Below are positions 25,849 to 35,579 of a stretch of DNA of 64,000 bases, piece after piece (the first letter of the stretch is position 1; every line of letters begins with the position of its first letter). The notes below the pieces were generated by a model, which worked only from the letters and a program-made list of their open reading frames with translations, searched no databases and was not told the origin of the DNA. Source of the DNA: CADCTM01 sp049671305 (GTDB lineage: Bacteria; Cyanobacteriota; Cyanobacteriia; Cyanobacteriales; Coleofasciculaceae); assembly GCA_049671305.1 (NCBI GenBank), contig JBATUR010000105.1, positions 1-64,000 on the forward strand, read 5' to 3'. Position numbers and translations under genes: made by a program.

Positions 25849-26832
25849 ATGAAACCATTCGCTTACCTACGCGCCACCGAACAAAATACAGCTATTTCTA
25901 CAGTATCAGGCGACGCCAACTCAAAGTTTATCGGCGGCGGTACGAATTTGCTGGACTTAATGAAAGATAATGTGGAAGAGCCTGATCGCTTAGTTGATAT
26001 TAATGCCCTACCATTGGCAAATATTGAAACAACCAGCAACGGTGTAAAGATTGGGGCAATGGCTCGTAATAGTGATGTTGCTTATGATGCCACAATACGC
26101 GATCGCTTTCCTTTATTATCAGAAGCCTTACTTGCCGGTGCTTCCCCTCAACTAAGAAATATGGCTACGATGGGCGGTAACTTACTACAACGCACTCGCT
26201 GCTATTATTTTTACGATACCGCCATGCCTTGTAATAAGCGCCAACCAGGTTCCGGTTGTGGAGCAATTTCCGGTTTTAACCGCATTCATGCCATACTAGG
26301 TAGTAGTGAGCAATGTATTGCAACCCATCCTAGTGATATGTGCGTGGCTTTGTCGGCATTAGATGCGGTAATACGAGTGCAAGGCGTCAAGGGCGAAAGA
26401 CTTATCCCGATTAATGAGTTTCACCGTTTGCCGGGAGATACACCAGAAATTGATACTAATTTAGAACATGGCGAGTTGATTACGGCAATTGAGTTGCCTA
26501 ATTTATTTTATGGCAAGCGGGCACATTATTTAAAGGTACGCGATCGCGCTTCTTATGCCTTTGCCTTAGTTTCCGTTGCCGCTGCCTTAGAAATAGATAA
26601 CGGTAAAATTAAAGCAGCACGAGTTGCCCTGGGTGGGGTGGCACATAAACCTTGGCGTGCTACAGTGGCTGAAAATATTTTAGTTGGTGCAACGGCAAAT
26701 CAGCAAACTTATCAAGCTGCAGCCGAGGCAACTTTAAAAGACGCCCAACCACAACAACATAACCGCTTTAAAGTTGAACTGGCAAAAAGAGCGATCGTCC
26801 GCGCCTTAACAACTATAGGAGAAATGGCATGA
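25849..26832 (+). CDS. paoB: Periplasmic aldehyde oxidoreductase, FAD subunit (PaoB/YagS-like)
   Basis: A 327-residue FAD subunit. The PCMH-type FAD domain has FIGGGTNLLDLMKDNVEEPD and the second FAD motif ATMGGNLLQRTRC. The segment CYYFYDTAMPCNKRQPGSGC carries extra cysteines matching the PaoB-specific [4Fe-4S] insertion, which separates this family from xanthine dehydrogenases. The C-terminal CO-dehydrogenase-flavoprotein domain follows (ALVSVAAALEIDNGKIK). The stop overlaps the Mo-subunit start by 4 bp (ATGA), indicating translational coupling. Confidence 0.93.
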   Translation: MKPFAYLRATEQNTAISTVSGDANSKFIGGGTNLLDLMKDNVEEPDRLVDINALPLANIETTSNGVKIGAMARNSDVAYDATIRDRFPLLSEALLAGASPQLRNMATMGGNLLQRTRCYYFYDTAMPCNKRQPGSGCGAISGFNRIHAILGSSEQCIATHPSDMCVALSALDAVIRVQGVKGERLIPINEFHRLPGDTPEIDTNLEHGELITAIELPNLFYGKRAHYLKVRDRASYAFALVSVAAALEIDNGKIKAARVALGGVAHKPWRATVAENILVGATANQQTYQAAAEATLKDAQPQQHNRFKVELAKRAIVRALTTIGEMA

Positions 26833-29078
26833 GTACTCAAGTTAAAACTGACAAAGCTTCCAACATAGTTACAGGAAAACCACTTGATCGTGTTGATGGA
26901 CGCCTTAAGGTGACAGGTGCGGCACAATATTCAGCCGAATATCCCCAAGAGAATCTGGCTTATGCTGTATTAATCGGTAGTGATATCGCATCGGGCATGG
27001 TTTCCCATATTGATATAAGTATTGCAGAAAAGTCGCCTGGTGTCAACACCATCCTCACCCACCTCAACGCCACCAAATTTACCAAACTGCCAACCTTTGC
27101 CACCGGAGGCGCCGCTGCTGAAAACCGCCTGCCTCTGCAAGATGGCACAATCTATCATAGTGGGCAGTATGTTGGCGTCGTTGTTGCCGATACTTTTGAA
27201 CAAGCGACTTATGCCGCAAGTTTAGTGCGTGTTAGTTACGAGCAAAAAGCGCCTGTTACCGATTTTGAAAGTCAACGCCAACAAGCAACAGTACCAAAAG
27301 GCAAAATAGGCTTTACCAAAGATGCCGATACCATGCGGGGTAATATCGAGCAAGGCTTGGCAGAAGCAGAGGTGCAGATTGAGGCGACATATACAACACC
27401 TACCGAACATCATAACCCAATGGAACCCCACGCCACAACGGCTATTTGGGAAGGCGACAAACTTACGGTTTATGACTCCACACAATACACCTTCGGAGTG
27501 CGGAAATCTTTAGCTGATGGCTTTGGTATCCCTGAAGAAAATGTCCGCGTTATCTGTAAGTTTATCGGTGGGGCATTTGGTTGTAAAGGTAATATGTGGT
27601 CACACGTCCCTTTAGCTGCTTTAGCGGCACGGGCAGTACAACGTCCGGTAAAGTTAGTAATAACCAGGGCGCAGATGTTTACAAGTGTAGGGCATCGGGC
27701 ACAAACTGAGCAAACAATTACTTTAGGTGCAACTAAAGACGGGCGTTTAACAGCATTGGCACATAAAGGCATATCTCATACTTGCCAGGAAGCATTGGGT
27801 GATTTTATCGAACCCTTTACCGTGGCAACCCATATGCTGTATGCTTGCCCAAACCTGCAAACCTCACAACGGATCATCCGTCTCAACACCGGGAAACCAA
27901 CTTTTATGCGGGCACCTGGGGAAACGCCGGGAATGTATGCCTTGGAATGTGGCTTGGATGAATTGGCATTCCAGCTAAAAATTGACCCGATTGAGTTACG
28001 CTTACGCAATCATGCCAATACTGACCCTGATACTAGTTTACCTTGGTCGAGCAAATCTCTTCATGAATGTTACCGTTTAGGAGCAGAAAAATTTGGTTGG
28101 GCGAGGCGTAACCCCCAACCGGCATCTATGCGTGATGGACGCTATTTAGTTGGTATGGGCATGGCAACGGCAACTTACCCAGCATACCACTTTGCGACCA
28201 GTGCCTCTGCTAAAATTTTACAAGATGGCACGGTAATTGTGCAAAGTGGTTCCCACGAAATGGGTACAGGCACAGCAACAGTAATGGCGCAACTAGCGGC
28301 GGATGTTTTGGGTGTGCCGTTTGAGCAAGTGCGCTTTGAGTTGGGTGATACCAAAATGCCACGTGCACCTGTTTCTGGGGGCTCCGCAACGGCGGCAAGT
28401 TTGGGTACAGCGGTGGAAGGGGCGACAAAAGCTGTCAAGTCGAAGATTTTGGAGATGGCAAAGCAAGATCAGCGATCGCCTTTTTATAATATACCTGAAT
28501 CAGAGCTAACCTTTCAAAATGGCAAAATCCTCCATAAGACAGATGCCACAAAAATAGAAACACTTGCTGATATTTTAAAACGTCAGAATTTGCCAGAGGT
28601 AGAAGCCAGTTTTGATGCCAAATTTGACGCCAAACAGCAACATTCCATGCATTCTTTTGGGGCACAATTTGCTGAAGTCAGGGTTGATCCTGATTTAGGT
28701 GAAGTGCGGGTAACCAAATTTGTCGGCGCTTTTGGCACAGGACGCATTTTAAATTATAAGACAGCGCGATCGCAAATGCTCGGAGGTATAGTCATGGGCA
28801 TCGGCATGGCACTCCATGAAGAGACAATAACTGACAGAGAAACCGGACGCATTGTTAATGGTAATTTAGGCGAATATCATGTACCAGTAAACGCCGATAT
28901 TCCAGCAATTGAACCATATTTCGTGGAAGAAATTGACCAATATGTAAACCCAATGGGGGCAAAAGGTGTAGGAGAAATTGGCATTACAGGCGTCGCAGCG
29001 GCAGTAGCAAATGCCGTCTATCATGCTACAGGTAAGCGAATTCGAGATTTACCAATTACGCCTGATAAGTTGTTGTAA
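26829..29078 (+). CDS. paoC: Periplasmic aldehyde oxidoreductase, molybdopterin subunit (PaoC/YagR-like)
   Basis: A 749-residue catalytic subunit of the xanthine oxidase family, holding the molybdenum cofactor, here predicted as molybdopterin cytosine dinucleotide. Visible landmarks are GKPLDRVDGRLKVTGAAQY at the start, FIGGAFGCKGNMWSHVPLAA, FMRAPGETPGMYALECGLDE and GSHEMGTGTATVMAQLAADV. The near-C-terminal GAKGVGEIGITGVAAAVANA holds the catalytic base Glu (GVGE). PaoABC-type enzymes detoxify aromatic and other aldehydes. A palindrome 9 bp after the stop separates it from the XdhC-family gene. Confidence 0.93.
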   Translation: MSTQVKTDKASNIVTGKPLDRVDGRLKVTGAAQYSAEYPQENLAYAVLIGSDIASGMVSHIDISIAEKSPGVNTILTHLNATKFTKLPTFATGGAAAENRLPLQDGTIYHSGQYVGVVVADTFEQATYAASLVRVSYEQKAPVTDFESQRQQATVPKGKIGFTKDADTMRGNIEQGLAEAEVQIEATYTTPTEHHNPMEPHATTAIWEGDKLTVYDSTQYTFGVRKSLADGFGIPEENVRVICKFIGGAFGCKGNMWSHVPLAALAARAVQRPVKLVITRAQMFTSVGHRAQTEQTITLGATKDGRLTALAHKGISHTCQEALGDFIEPFTVATHMLYACPNLQTSQRIIRLNTGKPTFMRAPGETPGMYALECGLDELAFQLKIDPIELRLRNHANTDPDTSLPWSSKSLHECYRLGAEKFGWARRNPQPASMRDGRYLVGMGMATATYPAYHFATSASAKILQDGTVIVQSGSHEMGTGTATVMAQLAADVLGVPFEQVRFELGDTKMPRAPVSGGSATAASLGTAVEGATKAVKSKILEMAKQDQRSPFYNIPESELTFQNGKILHKTDATKIETLADILKRQNLPEVEASFDAKFDAKQQHSMHSFGAQFAEVRVDPDLGEVRVTKFVGAFGTGRILNYKTARSQMLGGIVMGIGMALHEETITDRETGRIVNGNLGEYHVPVNADIPAIEPYFVEEIDQYVNPMGAKGVGEIGITGVAAAVANAVYHATGKRIRDLPITPDKLL

Positions 29079-29086
29079 TTGGCAAT

Positions 29087-29115
29087 ATCCCCGACTTCTT
29101 AAAGAAGTCGGGGAT
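29087..29115. repeat. 14-bp-arm palindrome between paoC and the XdhC-family gene
   Basis: ATCCCCGACTTCTT and its exact reverse complement face each other across one A. This is a widespread cyanobacterial palindrome. It could act as an attenuator or 3'-end hairpin, but no T tract follows. Confidence 0.8.
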
Positions 29116-29138
29116 CTAAAAAAAAATAAAGGTGATAT

Positions 29139-30296
29139 ATGAAAGAAATAGAAGCAATTATTGCAGCATTTGAGCAAAAAAAAAATGAAAAAATTGCCCT
29201 TGCCACCGTAATTGAAGTAAGTGGTTCCACATATCGCCGTCCTGGTGCGAAAATGTTAATGAGTGAAACTGGTACTCGTATCGGTTCAATTAGTGGTGGT
29301 TGCTTGGAAGAAGATGTCTTTGAACAAGCAAAAGTCGTTATGGCATCAGGAAAATCAACAATTATTCAATATGATACAACGTCGCCAGATGATATTATTT
29401 GGGGATTAGGATTAGGTTGTAATGGTTTAGTACGTGTCTTTATTGAACTGTTGACACCTCAATTAAATCCTATTTCATTTATTGCTGAATGTTGGCGTCA
29501 GCGTCAAATTGGTGTAATTGCAACTGTGGTTACAGATACAGAAATCGGCAAATATTTGATGCTACAACAAGATGGCAAGGTAACAAGTGATCTTAATTTG
29601 CTCGCCTCAAGTGTGCTTAATGATGCTCATGTTGCACTTAATAAGGGAAAATCGCTTTTAAAGTTATATCAATTACCCCAAGGTCAAGCGCAAATCTTTC
29701 TGGAAGTTATCCAACCACCCATACCCTTGGTGATTTTTGGAGCTCTTCATGATGCACAACCCGTGGTAGAATTGGCAAAAGCTCTAGCATGGCAGGTTAC
29801 GGTTGTCGATAGTCGTCCAGCTTATGCCAAAAGAGAGAGTTTTCTGGCGGCGGATGACATTATTATTGCCCATCCTGAACAAGTAAGCGAAAAAGTCTGC
29901 TTAAATTCTGGCACAGTGGCTGTTGTCATGACCCACAACTATCTGCACGATCAAGAAATTTTACGGACACTTCTACCCTCTACTGTATCTTACATCGGTA
30001 TCTTGGGACCCAAAAGCCGCACCCAGCAGTTACTTAGTGAGTTAGAAGAAGAAGGCATTAACCCAACTTACGAACAACTGCAACGATTATATGGTCCGGT
30101 AGGACTCGATATTGGGGCGGATACACCAGAAGAAATTGCCTTAGCAATTATAGCAGAAATCAAAGCAGTTCTTGCTGATCGTGGCGCTGGCTTTTTAAGA
30201 AATCGAACTCAGCCAATTCATCAACCCGTTGCCCAACAAAATACCGTAAGCAGAAGCCAAGAAATTCCTAGAGATTCCACTAGTATCTTTGTCTAA
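29139..30296 (+). CDS. XdhC/CoxI-family Mo-cofactor insertion chaperone (PaoD-like)
   Basis: A 385-residue protein with an N-terminal XdhC/CoxI domain (KIALATVIEVSGSTYRRPGA, KMLMSETGTRIGSISGGCLE) and a C-terminal Rossmann-type XdhC domain (PPIPLVIFGALHDAQPVVEL, VVDSRPAYAKRE). The closing part (YIGILGPKSRTQQLLSEL, DIGADTPEEIALAIIAEI) is also typical. XdhC/PaoD proteins bind, sulfurate and protect the mature Mo cofactor and insert it into the catalytic subunit. It lies directly after PaoC, as expected. The last 40 residues are polar and variable. Confidence 0.9.
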   Translation: MKEIEAIIAAFEQKKNEKIALATVIEVSGSTYRRPGAKMLMSETGTRIGSISGGCLEEDVFEQAKVVMASGKSTIIQYDTTSPDDIIWGLGLGCNGLVRVFIELLTPQLNPISFIAECWRQRQIGVIATVVTDTEIGKYLMLQQDGKVTSDLNLLASSVLNDAHVALNKGKSLLKLYQLPQGQAQIFLEVIQPPIPLVIFGALHDAQPVVELAKALAWQVTVVDSRPAYAKRESFLAADDIIIAHPEQVSEKVCLNSGTVAVVMTHNYLHDQEILRTLLPSTVSYIGILGPKSRTQQLLSELEEEGINPTYEQLQRLYGPVGLDIGADTPEEIALAIIAEIKAVLADRGAGFLRNRTQPIHQPVAQQNTVSRSQEIPRDSTSIFV

Positions 30297-30524
30297 GTTT
30301 ATCAAAAAAAGGGTGCAAGGTAAAATCAGCTAAGAGTTATTCAGATTAAACATTTCTTAACTTTTATTTAAGGACACTTTCTCCATTGGTTTGCTAAACT
30401 AGTGAAGAGAATAAGAGCGGTTATAACGTTTGTTTTTATTATTGATTGGTACTTTCCATTTGGTCTTGACAGGCTTCTCTCCGAAATCTAACTCTCTACT
30501 AACCTTTGATTTTGGAGACTATCT

Positions 30525-30824
30525 ATGTCAATCTATGTAGGCAACTTATCCTACGATGTTACACAAGAAGACCTGAGTGCTGCTTTTGCAGAATATGGTT
30601 CTGTGAAGCGAGTTCAACTACCGACTGACCGCGAAACTGGTCGTCTGCGTGGCTTTGCTTTTGTAGAAATGGATACGGAAACTGAAGAAGCCACGGCTAT
30701 TGAAGCACTTGACGGTGCCGAATGGATGGGTCGTGACATGAAAGTTAATAAAGCCAAGCCTCGTGAAGACCGGGGTTCATTTGGTGGTGGTAAAGGCGGC
30801 GGCGGCAACCGTGGTCGCTACTAA
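30525..30824 (+). CDS. rbp: RRM-type RNA-binding protein (cyanobacterial Rbp)
   Basis: A 99-residue single-RRM protein. RNP2 is IYVGNLSYDV at the start and RNP1 is RGFAFVEM at about residues 43-50. The short Gly-rich tail (GGGKGGGGNRGRY) defines the type II cyanobacterial Rbp. These proteins bind mRNA, and many are induced by cold. A 228-bp upstream gap probably holds a long 5' leader, as reported for related rbp genes. A strong terminator follows. It interrupts the aldehyde oxidoreductase locus and is likely unrelated to it. Confidence 0.94.
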   Translation: MSIYVGNLSYDVTQEDLSAAFAEYGSVKRVQLPTDRETGRLRGFAFVEMDTETEEATAIEALDGAEWMGRDMKVNKAKPREDRGSFGGGKGGGGNRGRY

Positions 30825-30869
30825 GCTCGAAGGCTAAATTATTTTAGCATCAGCACTTAAAATTTAAGG

Positions 30870-30904
30870 AAAAAGCTTAGGCTATTCAAGAGCCTAAGCT
30901 TTTT
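30870..30904 (+). terminator. Terminator of rbp
   Basis: A perfect 14-bp stem (AAAAAGCTTAGGCT with AGCCTAAGCTTTTT) with a 7-nt loop. The A/T end of the stem supplies the T tract, and the symmetry suggests it could work in both directions. Confidence 0.85.
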
Positions 30905-31075
30905 CATTGGCAAGCTGGAGAAAGATTATTGGCTACAATCTTTTGTCAACGTCGGCAACTGAGACTTCTCAAATATGGCATTGCCTGAAAAGAGAGCAAT
31001 CATTCATACTTTAAATTAGGCAAAGTCGCTCCTTCAACCAACAAATAAATTACCAGTCAGGCGATCGCAAGCTTT

Positions 31076-31705
31076 ATGAGAGATCCTCACAACCCAGAAC
31101 TTGAGATTATGCCTAGCGTCGGTCTAATTATCCTTGCAGCAGGCGCATCCACACGCTTAGGAACGCCGAAACAGCTATTAAGATATGGTGGACAAAGCTT
31201 ATTATTTCATGCAGCTCAAACTGCTGTGGCGTCGGTCTGTAAGCCTGTGCTAATTGTCCTTGGCGCTTATGCTGAATTATTAAAACAGGAAGTTCAAGAT
31301 TTGCCTGTGCAAGTAGTCGAAAATCCGCATTGGCAGGAGGGGATGGGTGCTTCAATAGGTACTGGTATTAAGGCAATTAATAGTTTTTCTGATAATATTG
31401 AAGCGGTTGTATTGATGCTTTGCGATCAACCTTTTGTTTCAGTTGATGTTATTAATAATCTTGTTAAAAGTTCTGGTATAACTAAACACTCTATTGTTGC
31501 CTCTCAATATCAAGAGACTTTTGGTGTACCTGCCTTATTTAAACGTACATTATTTGGAGAATTGTTAAGTTTAAGAAGTGCAGAAGGAGCAAAAAAAATT
31601 ATAACTAAATATAGCAGCGAAGTTGATACTATTGCCTTTGCAAATGGTGTAATTGATATTGATACGCCTGGTGATTATGAGGCGTTTCTAAAGATGGTTG
31701 GGTAG
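31076..31705 (+). CDS. mocA: MocA-family molybdenum cofactor cytidylyltransferase
   Basis: A 209-residue nucleotidyltransferase. The signature LAAGASTRLGTPKQLLRYGG (LAAGxSxRxGxPK) marks the MobA/MocA superfamily. It is followed by VVENPHWQEGMGASIGTGI and VVLMLCDQPFVS, the metal-binding Asp region. MocA attaches CMP to molybdopterin to give MCD, the cofactor form used by PaoABC-type aldehyde oxidoreductases. Its presence one gene after the pao-like operon supports that pairing. The ATG at 31109 is an alternative start, 11 codons in. It lies 20 bp before the SufU-like gene, so the two may be co-transcribed. Confidence 0.88.
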   Translation: MRDPHNPELEIMPSVGLIILAAGASTRLGTPKQLLRYGGQSLLFHAAQTAVASVCKPVLIVLGAYAELLKQEVQDLPVQVVENPHWQEGMGASIGTGIKAINSFSDNIEAVVLMLCDQPFVSVDVINNLVKSSGITKHSIVASQYQETFGVPALFKRTLFGELLSLRSAEGAKKIITKYSSEVDTIAFANGVIDIDTPGDYEAFLKMVG

Positions 31706-31725
31706 TTAGTTTTTTAGGAGGTTTG

Positions 31726-32166
31726 ATGACTACTTTAAATAATCGCCGCCGGGTGTCTCAGCAAGTAATTTTAGAACATTCTAAGAAGCCTCGGCATCGT
31801 GGCAAAACCCATTTGATACATCGCTGTCATTGTGGTGAAAATCCAACTTGTGGAGATAGGATTGAATTAACTGTGCAGCTTAATTTAGAAGGCAATATTA
31901 TTGAGGATCTTAAGTTTGAAGGGGAAGGTTGCGCGATTTCCATTGCTTCTGCTGACTTAATGGCTGAGGCATTGTCTGGTAAAAGTATTAAAAATGCTTT
32001 AGAAATGGTACAACGTTTTAGGAATATGATGAAAGGGGAAGCAGAGTTTCCCAAAGAGTTGCAGAAGCTAAATGTTTTGCAAGGTGTTTCGCAATTTCCG
32101 ATACGGATTAAATGTGCAACATTATGCTGGCACACGTTGAAGGCAGCGCTAGAAATAGAGAATTAA
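31726..32166 (+). CDS. sufU: SufU/NifU-like Fe-S scaffold protein
   Basis: A 146-residue IscU/SufU-type protein. Ligand motifs are PTCGDRIELTVQL, GEGCAISIASADLMAE and the closing IKCATLCWHTL, giving the three conserved Cys plus Asp of the SufU scaffold. The protein helps assemble or transfer Fe-S clusters, or sulfur from SufS. It is placed after MocA, in a locus that makes an enzyme with several Fe-S clusters, so it may serve that enzyme. I chose ATG 31726 over the TTG before it; AGGAGG lies 4 nt upstream. Confidence 0.85.
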   Translation: MTTLNNRRRVSQQVILEHSKKPRHRGKTHLIHRCHCGENPTCGDRIELTVQLNLEGNIIEDLKFEGEGCAISIASADLMAEALSGKSIKNALEMVQRFRNMMKGEAEFPKELQKLNVLQGVSQFPIRIKCATLCWHTLKAALEIEN

Positions 32167-32276
32167 TAATCAGAAATATGTCTTTAGGCAGGTAGAAGTT
32201 TTTTGCTTAGATATTAAATATAGAGTGCGAGATAAATACTGCAATGTTATCCCCCATTCTTGAGAATAGTGCCTAA

Positions 32277-35200
32277 ATGTCTGAGCCATTACTGGAAGAT
32301 GAGGTTTATGTATTTCCTGCATCGTTTGCTCAAGCTAGATTGTGGTTTATTGACCAACTAGTTCCTGGCAAGGCTTTTTATAATGTGCCGACAGCATTAC
32401 GCTTAAGAGGTGTGCTTAATTTAAGTGCTTTGGAGCAGACATTTAAGGAAATTGTGCGGCGTCATGAGACTTTAAGGACTCGTTTTGCTGTTGTTGATGG
32501 GGAACTTGTACAAGCGATCGCTACAGCTTCTACTTTAAATATTAGTTTACCAGTAATTGATCTACAACAATTAGACCAAAAAGAACGCGATCGTTATTCT
32601 CAACAATTAGTTAGCCAAGAATATCAAATTCCGTTTAATCTGGCAACAGGACCATTAATTCGCCTCTTACTTTTGCAATTAGATAAGACAGAATACATAT
32701 TATTGCTAACTTTACATCACATTGTTTCAGATGATTGGTCAATTGGTATATTAATTCGGGAATTGAAGACAATTTACACCGCATTTGCCCTTAAAAAACC
32801 GTCTCCTCTGCCAGAATTAGCACTTCAATATGCTGATTTTGCTGAATGGCAACACCAATGGTTGCAAGGGGAAGCAGGAAGAGTTGCGCTACAGAAACAA
32901 TTAAATTACTGGCGACAACAATTAGCGGGTATTTCTTTGCTAAAATTACCAACTGACCGTCCCAAACCTGCGATACAAAGTTATCAGGGAGCAACACAAT
33001 TTTTAGAGATATCAAAAAGTTTAGTGGAGGCATTAAAAACCCTATCGCAACAAGAAGGGGCAACTTTATTTATGACTCTTTTAGCTGCCTTCCAAATCTT
33101 ATTAAATCGCTATACGCAGCAAGAAGATATAACCATAGGAACACCGATAGCTAATCGTAACCGTAGTGAAATTGAGCCTTTAATTGGCTTTTTTGTTAAC
33201 AGTTTAGTCTTGCGTACTAACTTATCAGGAAACCCAACATTTCGCGAACTGCTCAACCGAGTTAAGGAAGTAACATTAGAAGCTTATGCATACCAAGACT
33301 TACCCTTTGAAAAGTTAGTAGAAGAGTTACATCCAGAGCGAAACTTAAGTACTCATCCTTTATTTCAAACTGTTTTCGCTCTACAAAATTCTCCAATGGA
33401 GGCGCTAGACTTGCCTGGTTTAACCCTAAGTTCAATGGCTATCGACTTTAAAACAACACGTTTTGATTTAGAGTTTCATCTTTGGGAAAGTACGGATAGT
33501 TTTAGAAGTTTATGGGGGGAAAAGTGGAAATATGTTGAAGGACTTCGAGGCATAGTAGTATACAATACAGATTTATTTGATGAAGCTACGATTAACCGCT
33601 TGATAGGACATTTTAAAACCTTGTTAGAGGCAATAATTACTCATCCAGATATGAGCATTTATGAATTGCCACTCTTATCACCAAATGAGCAACATCAATT
33701 AGTAGTTGAATGGAATAATACCGTTGCTGATTATCCTAAAAACTTGTGCGTCCATCAGTTATTTGAAAAGCAAGTTGAGCGATGTAGTCAGGCAATTGCT
33801 GTAACTTATGAAAACCAGAAAATTACCTATGGGAAGCTCAATGAGCGCAGTAATCAATTAGCACATTATTTGCAAAAATTGGGTGTAAAGTCTGGAGTTT
33901 TGGTAGGCATTTGTTTGGAACCTTCATTAGAAATGATTATCGCTATGTTGGGCATTCTCAAAGCTGGCGGTGCGTATGTTCCTTTAGATACTAGTTATCC
34001 TGAAGGGCGGCTTAAATTTATGATTGAAGATGCTCAATTAACAGTGTTATTAACGAATTATGCATTATTAAAAGGTGATGTACTATCTACTCCAAGTTTA
34101 GTTTATCTGGATCGAGATTGGCAGATTATTCAGCAAGAAAGTCAGGACAATTTAAGCTGTGAATTAGATAGTGAGCAGTTAGCTTATATTATCTATACTT
34201 CGGGTTCTACGGGGAAACCAAAAGGAGTAACTATTCCTCACAAAGCTATTAATCGGTTACTTTTTAATACCAACTATATAAAAATAAATGCATCTGATAA
34301 AATCGCTCAAGTTTCTAACACTTCTTTTGATGCAGCAACCTTCGAGATTTGGGGAGCATTATTGCATGGTGCACAACTCGTGGGAATTAATCGGGAGGTC
34401 ACTCTTTCACCTCAAGATTTTGCCGAGCAACTGCAACAAAAAGGCATTAGTATTATGTTCTTAACTACTGCTTTATTTCAACAAATGGCAAGAAGCGTTC
34501 CCCAAGCATTCGCCTCATTGAGATATTTATTATTTGGAGGAGAAGTTGTTAATCATAGATGGGTACAAAAGATTCTTAAAAATCGACCACCACAGAACTT
34601 GATTCAGGTTTATGGACCAACAGAAAATACAACATTTGCGACTTATTATAAAGTCAAGTATGTACCAGAAGAGGCAACCCATATTCCAATTGGTCGCCCG
34701 ATTACAAATACTCAGATATATTTATTAGATAAGCATTTAAAACCTGTACCAATAGGAGTTATTGGTGAATTGTTTATTGGCGGGGAAGGATTAGCAAAAG
34801 GTTATTTAAATCGTCCAGATTTAACAGCCCAAAACTTTGTCACATCTCCACCAATTATTTCGCACCAATACCTTTATAAAACTGGTGATTTAGCAATATT
34901 TAAATCAGATGGTAACCTTGAATTTATGGGGCGTGTTGACCATCAGGTAAAAATTCGTGGGTATCGTATTGAGTTAGAAGAAATTGAGGCACTTCTAACT
35001 CAACATCCCCTGGTTGTAGAAAATGCTGTGCTGATTTGGGAGGAAATACCAGATGATAAGCAGTTAGTTGCTTATGTTGTGCCAGATTTATGCCAAATAT
35101 CAAATAAGCAAGAGCCAAATATTGCATTTTTACTGCGACAATTCCTCAAAGAAAAGTTACCAAATTACATGATACCATCGACTTTTATTGTATTAGATGC

Positions 35201-35579
35201 CCTTCCTTTGACACCTAACGGCAAGGTAAATCGGCGTGCTTTAAAAGCGCCAAATCATGTCGATTTTGTCAATAAGGATAATTATGTATCACCCCGCACT
35301 AATGTTGAAGAATTATTGGGGCAAATCTGGAGTAAGGTGTTAGGAAAACAGTCGATAGGGGTTTATGATAACTTTTTTGAGTTGGGTGGACATTCTTTAC
35401 TCGCTACTCAGTTAACCTCAAGAATACGGGATGCTTTTCAAATAGAAATGCCTGTCAGTCAATTGTTTGAAGCGCCAACTATTGCTAGTTTGGCTAAGTA
35501 TATTGAAACAATTAATTGGGTAAAACAAGCTCATAGTCATACGAATATTAACAATAAAAGAGAAGAGGCAGGATTTTGA
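32277..35579 (+). CDS. NRPS module 1 (C-A-T)
   Basis: A 1100-residue single-module peptide synthetase. The condensation domain (about residues 13-450) has the active motif HHIVSDDWS near 147, where the usual DG is DD. The adenylation domain (about 490-990) has YIIYTSGSTGKPKG near 638, YGPTENT near 778 and NGKVNRRAL near 980. My manual reading of the binding-pocket code is DAFFLGVTFK, which resembles Ile/Val-type codes. The carrier domain has the phosphopantetheine site DNFFELGGHSLLATQL near 1031. An N-terminal C domain on the first module suggests that it accepts an acyl or upstream donor. Confidence 0.93.
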   Translation: MSEPLLEDEVYVFPASFAQARLWFIDQLVPGKAFYNVPTALRLRGVLNLSALEQTFKEIVRRHETLRTRFAVVDGELVQAIATASTLNISLPVIDLQQLDQKERDRYSQQLVSQEYQIPFNLATGPLIRLLLLQLDKTEYILLLTLHHIVSDDWSIGILIRELKTIYTAFALKKPSPLPELALQYADFAEWQHQWLQGEAGRVALQKQLNYWRQQLAGISLLKLPTDRPKPAIQSYQGATQFLEISKSLVEALKTLSQQEGATLFMTLLAAFQILLNRYTQQEDITIGTPIANRNRSEIEPLIGFFVNSLVLRTNLSGNPTFRELLNRVKEVTLEAYAYQDLPFEKLVEELHPERNLSTHPLFQTVFALQNSPMEALDLPGLTLSSMAIDFKTTRFDLEFHLWESTDSFRSLWGEKWKYVEGLRGIVVYNTDLFDEATINRLIGHFKTLLEAIITHPDMSIYELPLLSPNEQHQLVVEWNNTVADYPKNLCVHQLFEKQVERCSQAIAVTYENQKITYGKLNERSNQLAHYLQKLGVKSGVLVGICLEPSLEMIIAMLGILKAGGAYVPLDTSYPEGRLKFMIEDAQLTVLLTNYALLKGDVLSTPSLVYLDRDWQIIQQESQDNLSCELDSEQLAYIIYTSGSTGKPKGVTIPHKAINRLLFNTNYIKINASDKIAQVSNTSFDAATFEIWGALLHGAQLVGINREVTLSPQDFAEQLQQKGISIMFLTTALFQQMARSVPQAFASLRYLLFGGEVVNHRWVQKILKNRPPQNLIQVYGPTENTTFATYYKVKYVPEEATHIPIGRPITNTQIYLLDKHLKPVPIGVIGELFIGGEGLAKGYLNRPDLTAQNFVTSPPIISHQYLYKTGDLAIFKSDGNLEFMGRVDHQVKIRGYRIELEEIEALLTQHPLVVENAVLIWEEIPDDKQLVAYVVPDLCQISNKQEPNIAFLLRQFLKEKLPNYMIPSTFIVLDALPLTPNGKVNRRALKAPNHVDFVNKDNYVSPRTNVEELLGQIWSKVLGKQSIGVYDNFFELGGHSLLATQLTSRIRDAFQIEMPVSQLFEAPTIASLAKYIETINWVKQAHSHTNINNKREEAGF

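Noticed and set aside
29087..29115. Insertion sequence remnant
   Set aside because: It is a short perfect palindrome with no transposase or target duplication visible; no IS transposase was found anywhere in the window.
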